This document shows, piece by piece, positions 1 to 6,276 of a stretch of 8,279 bases of DNA. Origin of the DNA: an uncultured Bacteroidales bacterium. GTDB lineage: Bacteria; Bacteroidota; Bacteroidia; Bacteroidales; Paludibacteraceae. Each line of letters opens with the position of its first letter. Position 1 is the stretch's first letter. The stretch lies in NCBI GenBank assembly GCA_937910305.1, contig CALEPS010000168.1, positions 1 through 8,279 of the forward strand. The letters run 5' to 3'. The notes below the pieces were generated by a model, which saw only the letters and a list, made by a program, of their open reading frames with translations, searched no databases and had not been told where the DNA came from. A program made the position numbers and the translations under genes.

Positions 1-1886
1 ACGATGTGCAGAAGACCTTCTATTCGGCGGCGGCATTCAATCCCACTTTTCCCAATGTGCGCAACGCTTCCGGCGGTTACAGCGGCTATGCGGACGCGAG
101 CCAGATAAGCCATCCGATGGGTCTGCTGGATATCAAGAAACACAACGAGGCGATGCATTTCAACACGCATCTGCGGATCAAAGGCGATATTGGCTACGGT
201 CTGACGGCAGCTATTTATGGCAGTTACAGTTACGATGCGGACGACGAGAGCCATTTCTATCCGACGTATATGGAGAGCACGGGCAAGGTCTATCGCGAGG
301 CGGGCAAGAGTCATGTATGGCTGACGAACCTCGTGCTGCACTATGACCATGACTGGGAGTCGGGACACCATATCGAGGCGGACGTGTTAGGCGAGTTGCA
401 GGGCAAGCACTTGACGGGTTTTCACACAACGATCAACCGCTTGGCGTCCAATGCGTACGGGTACGACAATATATCCGTGGGTGCGTTGCGTCTTTGGGAC
501 GGCAGCGGCAGCAGTTATGAGCAGCAGCGGATGGCTTCCGTCATGGGACGCGTCAGTTACACGGCTCTGGACCGCTATACGATCACTTTATCTGCCCGCG
601 GGGATGCCAGTTCGGTAGCCGCGAAAGGGCATAAATGGGGTTTCTTTCCTTCTGCCAATATCGCGTGGAACATGAAGAACGAGCCGTGGCTGCGTGACGA
701 GTCATGGTTGACGCGTCTGAACATCCGTGCGGGCTGGGGTCTGTCGGGTAACTTAGGCGGTATCGCGGCGTACCAGTCACTGAGGCTGATGACGCCGACC
801 GGAATTACAGAGTCGGAAGGTCTGCCGGATGTGATATTGGGTATCGCGCGGAACGAGAACCCGAACTTGACATGGGAGAAGACCCAGACGGCGAACGTGG
901 GCATGGAGTGGGGATTTTGGCAGAACCGCGTGGTCTTGACCGCCGATTATTACTACTCGTATATCTACGATATGCTGTATAACTACACGATGCCGGTTCC
1001 GCCGTTTATCTACGATAAGATGCTGGCGAACCTCGGCAAGATGCAGAACCAGGGTGTGGAGATCGGTTTCGGTCTGGCGGCAGTCAAGACGCGGGACTGG
1101 GATCTGAATATCGGATTTAACCTGACGTGGCAGCAGAACAAGCTGCTTTCGCTGAACGGTTATTACGAGAACGAGTATCTGACCGCTCCGACTTATACGC
1201 CGATTGCGTCGGTCAACGGAGCGGGGCTGCACGGCGGCAACACGGATGTGGTGTACCAGATTCCGGGTTATTCGCTGGGTGTGTTCTATCTGCCTCATTG
1301 TACGGGTCTGACGACGACCTCGACGGGCGAGCGGGTGTATGAGATTGAGGACTTGGACGGCGACGGTTTTGTGGACTTGTCGGACGGCAGCGGCGACCGG
1401 CGTGTGTGCGGTCAGGCAACGCCGAAAGTGCTGTTGGGCAGCAATATTTCCGTCCGGTACAAACAATTCGACCTTTCGATTCAGTTGAACGGCGCTTTCG
1501 GGCATAAGATATACAACGGAACGGCGCTCAGTTATATGAATATGGGTTCAATGCCGTATTACAATGTGATGAAGGGTGCGAGCGAGCGCAATATAGACGA
1601 CTTGACGGTGACGGACTACTGGCTGGAGCGCGGCGATTATCTCAATATAGACTACTTGACATTGGGGTGGACTTACCAGCCGTCCGAGGCTGCCCGTCAG
1701 CGCAAGTATCAGCTTTCGGGGCTGCGGCTCTCTGTTTCTGTCAATAATTTAGCGACAATAACAAGTTACTCGGGACTGACGCCGATTATCAACAGTACGG
1801 TGATCAACAATACCTTAGGAGTGGACGACAAGCGTTCGTACCCGGTGAGCCGGACGTATAGTCTGTCGCTGCAAATACAGTTTTAG
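1..1886 (+). CDS. SusC/RagA-like TonB-dependent outer-membrane transporter, C-terminal part (5' end outside window)
   Basis: This is the 3' part of a SusC-family gene. The reading frame is open from codon 3-5 with no stop upstream, so the GTG at position 6 is not a real start. About 627 residues are visible, against the usual 1000 or so for the family. The N-terminal carboxypeptidase-like domain, TonB box and plug are therefore missing from view, and what remains is beta-barrel. Family landmarks in order are FFPSANIAWN (about 642-671), LRAG-WGLSGN (about 723-752), NPNLTWEKT (about 858-884), the YKQFDLSIQLNG strand (about 1461-1496), and YWLERGDYLNIDYLTLG near the end. The protein ends in QIQF; a terminal aromatic is typical of barrel proteins inserted by the BAM machinery. 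A loop at 1350-1385 reads as an EF-hand-like calcium site (Asp at loop positions 1, 3, 5, 9 and 12, Gly at 6). By family knowledge it imports glycans or other oligomers across the outer membrane with the SusD partner encoded 2 nt downstream. The substrate cannot be deduced. Confidence 0.95.
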   Translation, partial: DVQKTFYSAAAFNPTFPNVRNASGGYSGYADASQISHPMGLLDIKKHNEAMHFNTHLRIKGDIGYGLTAAIYGSYSYDADDESHFYPTYMESTGKVYREAGKSHVWLTNLVLHYDHDWESGHHIEADVLGELQGKHLTGFHTTINRLASNAYGYDNISVGALRLWDGSGSSYEQQRMASVMGRVSYTALDRYTITLSARGDASSVAAKGHKWGFFPSANIAWNMKNEPWLRDESWLTRLNIRAGWGLSGNLGGIAAYQSLRLMTPTGITESEGLPDVILGIARNENPNLTWEKTQTANVGMEWGFWQNRVVLTADYYYSYIYDMLYNYTMPVPPFIYDKMLANLGKMQNQGVEIGFGLAAVKTRDWDLNIGFNLTWQQNKLLSLNGYYENEYLTAPTYTPIASVNGAGLHGGNTDVVYQIPGYSLGVFYLPHCTGLTTTSTGERVYEIEDLDGDGFVDLSDGSGDRRVCGQATPKVLLGSNISVRYKQFDLSIQLNGAFGHKIYNGTALSYMNMGSMPYYNVMKGASERNIDDLTVTDYWLERGDYLNIDYLTLGWTYQPSEAARQRKYQLSGLRLSVSVNNLATITSYSGLTPIINSTVINNTLGVDDKRSYPVSRTYSLSLQIQF

Positions 1887-1888
1887 TC

Positions 1889-3532
1889 ATGAGATCGACA
1901 TATCGACATATCGAGTTACCGAGATTCCGAAGATTCTTATTTATGCTGCCGGTGGTGGTTCTGATGAGTGCGTGCGGTTTTCTGGACGAGGATCCCCATT
2001 CGGGTCAGCCGCAGGAGAAGGTAATCACATCTGCGTCGGCGTTGTACCAGCAGGCGGTTCTGTCGCTGTATAGCCATATAGGCGGCAGCACGGACGGTTA
2101 CGGGCTGCAGGGAACGTATCGCGGCGTGTATGATCTGCAGACTTTTGCGTCCAACGAAGCGATCATTCCGGTACGCGGCGGCGACTGGTGGGACGGCGGT
2201 CTGTGGATGGATCTGCACGAGCATACATGGACGGTTGACAACGAATGCTGCGAGAACTCATGGCGGTATCTGTTCCAACTCGTGGGGCTGTGTAACTATT
2301 CGCTGTCGCTTCTGGACGAATACGGATATCTCTTGACCCAGGATCAGTCGATGAGTTATAACGCCGAGGTGCGTGCGGTGCGCGCGATGGCGTATATGTA
2401 CCTGCTGGACCTGTTCGGGCGCGTGCCTATAGTGACCAAAATAACCATACCCGTGCATGATATCTACCAGTCCGAACGGAGCGAAGTGTTTGATTTCGCA
2501 TGGGATGAGATGCAGATGGCATTGCTCTACCTGCCGGACGAGCGCAGCAACAGCCGCGGCGAATACTACGGTCGTGTGACCAAGCCTGTGGTGCATTTTA
2601 TGCTGATGAAAATGGCGCTCAATGCGGAGGTATGGCGCGATGACAACTGGACGGACGAGGTGCGACATGACGGCAAGACCATCCAACTGCCCTGTGGCGA
2701 GGCGGGAGAGAAAAACGCGTGGGAAGCAGTCAATTTCTACGGTCAGCAGATACTCAGTTCCCAAGCCGGATATGTGCTCTGCGAGAGCCAACTCAATTGT
2801 TTCTCCACATATAACGAGGACGCGACGGAGAATATTTTCACCATTCCGATGGATCCGAATGTGTATCGGAATAGGTTCAAGAACCTGTTCCGCAGTCTCC
2901 ATTACCAGCACGCCGCGGCGATGGGTTACGGCGGCGAGAACGGTTCTTGTGCAACCCAGGAGACGCTGGATGTGTTCGGTTACGGCACGAACCATCCGGA
3001 CTGCCGTTTCTCGACTACATTCTTCTCCGGCATCGTCCATGTGCGGGGAGTACCGTTGGTTCTTTCCTCCGGCGATACGCTGGTTTATTATCCCCGCGAG
3101 GTGCAGATGAACCTGACCGGTAGTCCGTATGTGGCGACGGCAGGCGCGCGAATGAGTAAGTATGCGCACGATCCCGGAACGATCTTCGACGGTCAGTTGC
3201 GCAACAGCGATATTGTTCTCTTCCGTCTGGCGGACGTCTATCTGATGATGGCAGAGGCGAAGGTGCGCAACGGCGAAGACGGACAGACTGAGTTTGAGTT
3301 GGTCCGTCTGCGCGAAGCGCTGGCGCTTAACCAGACGATCGAACCCCGCAAAGCGACACTCGAAAATATCTATTACGAGCGGTGGATCGAACTGATGTGG
3401 GAAGGCTGGCATCGGCAGGACCAGATCCGCTTTGGCAAATTCGACTTAGATCCCGGTCTCTCTGTTTTCCCCATTCCCCAAACAGCTCTGCAGACCAACG
3501 GAAACCTGAAGCAGAACAAAGGCTACGAATAA
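1889..3532 (+). CDS. SusD/RagB-like surface nutrient-binding lipoprotein
   Basis: The complete gene encodes 547 residues, normal for the family. The N-terminus has a basic stretch (residues 1-15), a hydrophobic core (16-24) and a lipobox, LMSAC, with the lipidated cysteine at residue 29. It is followed by FLDEDP, typical of SusD proteins just after the anchor. Further family signatures are RAMAYMYLLDLFGRVPIVT (165-183), a helix with SDIVLFRLADVYLMMAEAK (440-458), YYERWIELMWEG (495-506) followed by the FGKFD segment, and the C-terminal PIPQT...NGNLKQNKGY block (528-546). By family knowledge SusD is an outer-membrane, surface-exposed TPR-like protein that acts as the lid over the SusC barrel and captures the substrate. 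The gene begins 2 nt after the SusC stop, so the pair is surely co-transcribed. The ATG at 1889 was chosen because it gives a full signal peptide; an in-frame ATG at residue 19 would leave no basic region. The ligand is unknown. Confidence 0.95.
   Translation: MRSTYRHIELPRFRRFLFMLPVVVLMSACGFLDEDPHSGQPQEKVITSASALYQQAVLSLYSHIGGSTDGYGLQGTYRGVYDLQTFASNEAIIPVRGGDWWDGGLWMDLHEHTWTVDNECCENSWRYLFQLVGLCNYSLSLLDEYGYLLTQDQSMSYNAEVRAVRAMAYMYLLDLFGRVPIVTKITIPVHDIYQSERSEVFDFAWDEMQMALLYLPDERSNSRGEYYGRVTKPVVHFMLMKMALNAEVWRDDNWTDEVRHDGKTIQLPCGEAGEKNAWEAVNFYGQQILSSQAGYVLCESQLNCFSTYNEDATENIFTIPMDPNVYRNRFKNLFRSLHYQHAAAMGYGGENGSCATQETLDVFGYGTNHPDCRFSTTFFSGIVHVRGVPLVLSSGDTLVYYPREVQMNLTGSPYVATAGARMSKYAHDPGTIFDGQLRNSDIVLFRLADVYLMMAEAKVRNGEDGQTEFELVRLREALALNQTIEPRKATLENIYYERWIELMWEGWHRQDQIRFGKFDLDPGLSVFPIPQTALQTNGNLKQNKGYE
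1895..1914 (+). repeat. Tandem 8-nt repeat inside the start of the SusD-like gene
   Basis: The unit TCGACATA occurs twice back to back and is followed by a partial third copy, TCGA. It lies in codons 3-9 of the SusD-like gene, in the basic part of the signal peptide. Because 8 is not a multiple of 3, gain or loss of one unit would shift the frame. With only about 2.5 copies, frequent slippage is not expected. Confidence 0.6.
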
Positions 3533-3547
3533 CTGCCATTTTGGCAG
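3533..3547 (+). terminator. Short hairpin directly after the SusD-like stop codon (possible weak terminator or 3'-end stabiliser)
   Basis: CTGCCA (3533-3538) pairs with TGGCAG (3542-3547) around a TTT loop, starting at the base after the stop codon. The sequence after the stem is A/G-rich (AAAGAGG) with no T-tract, so it does not look like a standard intrinsic terminator. It may instead protect the 3' end of the susC/susD message. Confidence 0.3.
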
Positions 3548-3554
3548 AAAGAGG

Positions 3555-3619
3555 CTCATGGCATGAGATTTGTTCAGAAAAAATCGGCATGACGGCATAA
3601 CGTCATGACGATATGACGA
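3555..3619 (+). promoter_or_regulatory. Repeat- and hairpin-rich leader of htpG
   Basis: This intergenic stretch holds several overlapping symmetries. CTCAT (3555-3559) pairs with ATGAG (3563-3567). CATGACG (3588-3594) pairs perfectly with CGTCATG (3601-3607) around a 6-nt loop. CGTCATGACG (3601-3610) is a perfect 10-nt palindrome. The word ATGACG recurs at 3589, 3605 and 3613, the last two 8 nt apart, and GGCAT(G/A)A recurs at 3560, 3586 and 3594. It does not match the CIRCE heat-shock operator. It could be an operator, an RNA thermometer-like leader, or an intergenic repeat typical of this genome; the sequence alone does not decide. The in-frame ATG at 3613 is one of the repeat copies, which argues against it being the htpG start. 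Confidence 0.4.
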
Positions 3620-3642
3620 AATTTTTAAACAAAACATATACT

Positions 3643-5586
3643 ATGAGCAAAGGTAATATTGGGGTAACGAGTGATAATATATTCCCCGTCATTAAGAAAT
3701 TCTTATATTCCGACCATGAGATCTTCCTGCGTGAGCTAATCTCCAATGCGGTGGATGCGACCCAGAAGCTGAAGACCCTGTCTTCGGTTGGTGAAGTGAA
3801 GGGCGATTTAGGCGACTTACGCGTGCGCGTGATTATCAATAAGGAGAAGAAGACGCTAACCGTGTCCGATCACGGAATAGGCATGACAGCCGAGGAGGTT
3901 GACAAATATATCAACCAGATCGCTTTCTCGGGTGCCGAGGAATTCGTCAATAAATACAAAGACCGCACGGAGGCTATCATCGGTCATTTCGGACTCGGTT
4001 TCTATTCCGCCTTCATGGTCAGCAAGAAAGTGGAGATTTTCTCGCTGAGTTACCAAGAGGACGCCAAAGCGGTTCATTGGAGCTGCGAAGGGGATCCGGA
4101 GTATACGATGGAGGAAACTATCAAGGCCGAGCGCGGAACGGATGTCGTTCTCCATATTGATGACGAGTTCAGCCAGTATTTAGAGGACGCCACGATCGAA
4201 GGACTGCTGCGCAAATACTGCAAATTCCTGCCGGTAGAGATTGCTTTTGGTAAGAAGAAAGAATGGAAGGACGGCAAAGAAGTAGAACTGGACGAAGAGA
4301 ATATCATCAATGATATCAATCCAGCCTGGACCCGTAAGCCGGCAGATTTGACAGATGAGGATTACGACAAGTTCTATCACGAACTCTATCCAACGCAAAT
4401 GGAGGAACCGCTCTTCCATATCCACCTGAATGTGGACTATCCGTTCAACCTGACCGGAATCCTCTATTTCCCGAAGATAAAGAGCAATCTGGATGTACAC
4501 CGCAATAAGATCCAACTCTATTGCAACCAGGTGTATGTGACGGACGAAGTAGAGAACATCGTTCCTGAGTATCTGACGCTGCTACACGGCGTGATCGACA
4601 GCCCGGATATCCCGCTGAATGTCAGCCGTAGTTACCTGCAGAGCGACAATAACGTCAAGAAGATCAGCGGCTATATCACAAAGAAGGTAGCGGACAAACT
4701 GGCAGAGTTATACAAAGCGGACAAGGAAGAGTTTGCCAAGAAATGGGACGATATCAAGATGTTCATCCAGTTCGGCATGCTGACCGACGAGAAGTTCTAC
4801 GAGAAGGCGAAAGATTTCGCGCTTTACAAGAACCTCGACGGCAAATACGCTACGCTGGACGAATACAAAGAGCAGGTGAAAGAAGCCCAGACCGACAAAG
4901 ACGGCAACCTCGTTCTGCTCTATACCAACGATCCGGATGCACACTATACGTTTATCGAACGCGCAAAAGCAAAAGGCTATGATGTGCTGTTGATGGATGG
5001 CGAGTTGGATGTTCACACCATGAGTCAGGCCGAACAAAAGAATGAGAAACTCCGTTTTGTGCGCATCGATAGCGACACGATAGAGAACCTCATCCGCAAG
5101 GACGAAAATGCCAAAGACGACTATAGCGATGAACAACGCGAGGGTCTGCGCAAGGCGTTCGAGGCGTTCATCCCGAAAGCCGAGAAACTGAATTATTACG
5201 TAACCTGCGAACCTGCGGCGGCGGATGCACTGCCTGTATTCCTGACGCAGAACGAGTTCATGCGCCGTATGAAAGAGATGTCTGCGCACCAGCAGGGAAT
5301 GTCCTTCTACGGTCAGATGCCTGATCAATACAACCTCGTGGTCAATACGGCTCACCCTTTGATACAGGAGTTAGCGGCTAAGATGACGAGCGAGCAAGTG
5401 AGCGAGGAGGTAGAGAAGAAGGAAGGAGAGGAAACCAAGAAAGAGACAGTGATAAAGACTGTTTATTCCTTGGCGAACGAGGACGAGCGTCTGAAACAAC
5501 TGATCGACATCGCGCTTCTGGCTTCTGGTCAACTGAAAGGCGAAGCACTTGCCAAGTTTGTGAACAGATCCGTAGAACTGCTCTAA
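3643..5586 (+). CDS. htpG: Molecular chaperone HtpG (bacterial Hsp90)
   Basis: HtpG is an ATP-dependent dimeric cytoplasmic chaperone that remodels client proteins. From the ATG at 3643 it is 647 residues, between the E. coli form (about 624) and longer Bacteroides forms. The N-terminal GHKL ATPase domain shows ELISNAVDA (31-39, with Asn35 and Asp38), DHGIGM (76-81), GHFGLGFYSAFMV (114-126) and GTD (165-167). The middle domain carries PLNVSRSYLQ (324-333); Arg329 is the expected ATP-contacting arginine. The C-terminal dimerisation domain (about 505-647) contains a Glu/Lys-rich insert at about 586-602. I prefer 3643 to the in-frame ATG at 3613 because homologues begin at the MxKGNIGVT block and the 30 nt between are A/T-rich, as is common before Bacteroidota starts; the earlier ATG would add MTKFLNKTYT. 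The gene ends in TAATAA. It lies 110 nt after the SusD-like gene and converges with clpP. Confidence 0.97.
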   Translation: MSKGNIGVTSDNIFPVIKKFLYSDHEIFLRELISNAVDATQKLKTLSSVGEVKGDLGDLRVRVIINKEKKTLTVSDHGIGMTAEEVDKYINQIAFSGAEEFVNKYKDRTEAIIGHFGLGFYSAFMVSKKVEIFSLSYQEDAKAVHWSCEGDPEYTMEETIKAERGTDVVLHIDDEFSQYLEDATIEGLLRKYCKFLPVEIAFGKKKEWKDGKEVELDEENIINDINPAWTRKPADLTDEDYDKFYHELYPTQMEEPLFHIHLNVDYPFNLTGILYFPKIKSNLDVHRNKIQLYCNQVYVTDEVENIVPEYLTLLHGVIDSPDIPLNVSRSYLQSDNNVKKISGYITKKVADKLAELYKADKEEFAKKWDDIKMFIQFGMLTDEKFYEKAKDFALYKNLDGKYATLDEYKEQVKEAQTDKDGNLVLLYTNDPDAHYTFIERAKAKGYDVLLMDGELDVHTMSQAEQKNEKLRFVRIDSDTIENLIRKDENAKDDYSDEQREGLRKAFEAFIPKAEKLNYYVTCEPAAADALPVFLTQNEFMRRMKEMSAHQQGMSFYGQMPDQYNLVVNTAHPLIQELAAKMTSEQVSEEVEKKEGEETKKETVIKTVYSLANEDERLKQLIDIALLASGQLKGEALAKFVNRSVELL

Positions 5587-5587
5587 T

Positions 5588-5618
5588 AAAAATGGCTGCC
5601 GGGTGGCAGCCATTTTTT
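5588..5618. terminator. Bidirectional intrinsic terminator between htpG and clpP
   Basis: A 13-bp perfect stem (5588-5600 with 5605-5617) with the 4-nt loop GGGT has a GGCTGCC/GGCAGCC core flanked by a run of A on the left and a run of T on the right. Read on the + strand, it ends htpG with a T6 tract. Read on the - strand, the A run becomes a T tract and ends the clpP operon. It sits between two convergent genes, immediately after the htpG stop and 21 nt beyond the clpP stop. Confidence 0.92.
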
Positions 5619-5639
5619 GTTTTCGGGATACTAATAGAA

Positions 5640-6251
5640 TTAGTCTTTTCTTTCGACGATTTCATCGAGGAAGCCCATTTGGATCGCTTCGTCTGCTTTC
5701 ATCCAGTTGTCGCGGTCGCATAGCTGCTCGATTTCTTCTAAGGACTTGCCGCTGTTCTCCGCCAGCACTTTGTACAAGTCCAGTTTCAGGTTCTCCATCT
5801 CTTTGAGATGGATAGCTTGGTCCTTGAATGTCGAGTAGCCGATACCGGAACTGGGCTGATGGATCATGAATCGCGAGTAGGGCAGGGCGGTACGATGGCC
5901 TTTCTCTCCGCTCGATGCGATCACGGCACCCATAGAGGCAGCTAGACCCAATACGGTTGTATAAACCGGCGACTTGATAAATTTCATTACGGAGATCAAC
6001 TCCAGACCCGAATAGCACTCTCCGCCACCGGAATTGATATACAGGTGAATCGGATCATGGTTGAGGGAATCAAGGAATAACAATTGGGCAACGAGTGTGT
6101 CCATAGTGTCACCTACTACCTCTCCGCTGAGGAAGAGGATACGATCCATCATCAAACGACTGAATACATCCAACTGGGTAATGTTCAGTTGGCGTTCTTC
6201 GATGATATACGGATTAAAAAGTCTGTCTTTCGGATTTTCTATTTCTTTCAT
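5640..6251 (-). CDS. clpP: Divergent ClpP-family serine peptidase (probable accessory paralogue)
   Basis: The protein has 203 residues from the ATG at 6251. The ClpP fold is clear, with a complete catalytic triad: Ser106 in GLAASMGA, His131 in RFMIHQP and Asp181 in DRDNWM, spaced as in E. coli ClpP. The segment NPYIIEERQLN...DVFSRLMMDR (13-37) matches Bacteroidetes housekeeping ClpP. The oxyanion-hole stretch is altered: YINSGGGECYSG (71-82) replaces the usual YINSPGGS, so the near-invariant Pro is Gly. ClpP forms double heptameric rings that degrade proteins fed by a AAA+ unfoldase. Here it is not beside tig/clpX but 25 nt downstream of a kinase-AAA+ gene, which suggests a dedicated accessory paralogue (inference). 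An in-frame ATG at 6314 would add 21 residues overlapping the upstream gene; I prefer 6251 because family similarity begins shortly after it. Whether a second, standard clpP exists lies outside the window. Confidence 0.93.
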   Translation of the reverse strand: MKEIENPKDRLFNPYIIEERQLNITQLDVFSRLMMDRILFLSGEVVGDTMDTLVAQLLFLDSLNHDPIHLYINSGGGECYSGLELISVMKFIKSPVYTTVLGLAASMGAVIASSGEKGHRTALPYSRFMIHQPSSGIGYSTFKDQAIHLKEMENLKLDLYKVLAENSGKSLEEIEQLCDRDNWMKADEAIQMGFLDEIVERKD

Positions 6252-6254
6252 AAC

Positions 6255-6264
6255 TTTTTTTTTT
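6255..6264 (-). other. A10 homopolymer just upstream of the clpP start
   Basis: On the coding (-) strand, ten consecutive A residues followed by GTT lie directly before the clpP ATG, inside the 25-nt gap after the kinase-AAA+ stop. No purine-rich Shine-Dalgarno is needed in Bacteroidota, where A-rich unstructured sequence before starts favours initiation. This probably serves as the initiation region and supports the 6251 start. Confidence 0.5.
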
Positions 6265-6276
6265 ACTTTCAATATT

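Noticed and set aside
6..8. GTG at position 6 as the SusC start
   Set aside because: The frame is open to the window edge, and the downstream protein is the middle of a barrel without signal peptide, TonB box or plug.
777..1505. 242-codon - strand frame antisense to the SusC barrel
   Set aside because: Arg/Gln/His-rich translation without domain signs; the SusC frame with family motifs explains the region.
2258..3412. 384-codon open frame on the - strand, antisense to the SusD-like gene
   Set aside because: The + strand encodes a clear SusD protein end to end. The antisense translation has no recognisable motifs and is rich in His, Arg and Val, as expected for a mirrored coding frame.
3569..3605. 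Bacteroidota-type promoter (TTTG then TAnnTTTG) before htpG
   Set aside because: A TTTG occurs at 3569, but no acceptable TAnnTTTG element follows at the right distance.
3555..3619. CIRCE/HrcA heat-shock operator before htpG
   Set aside because: The inverted repeats present do not resemble TTAGCACTC-N9-GAGTGCTAA.
3613..3642. Upstream ATG for htpG (10 extra residues)
   Set aside because: The ATG is one copy of the leader repeat, and Bacteroidota HtpG proteins start at the MxKGNIGVT block encoded from 3643.
4708..5355. 215-codon - strand frame inside htpG
   Set aside because: Shadow of the conserved htpG coding sequence; no independent start context or motif.
6255..6264. Programmed frameshift at A10 fusing the AAA+ protein to ClpP
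   Set aside because: The kinase-AAA+ stop codon lies upstream of the A run on the coding strand, so slippage there cannot join the two proteins.
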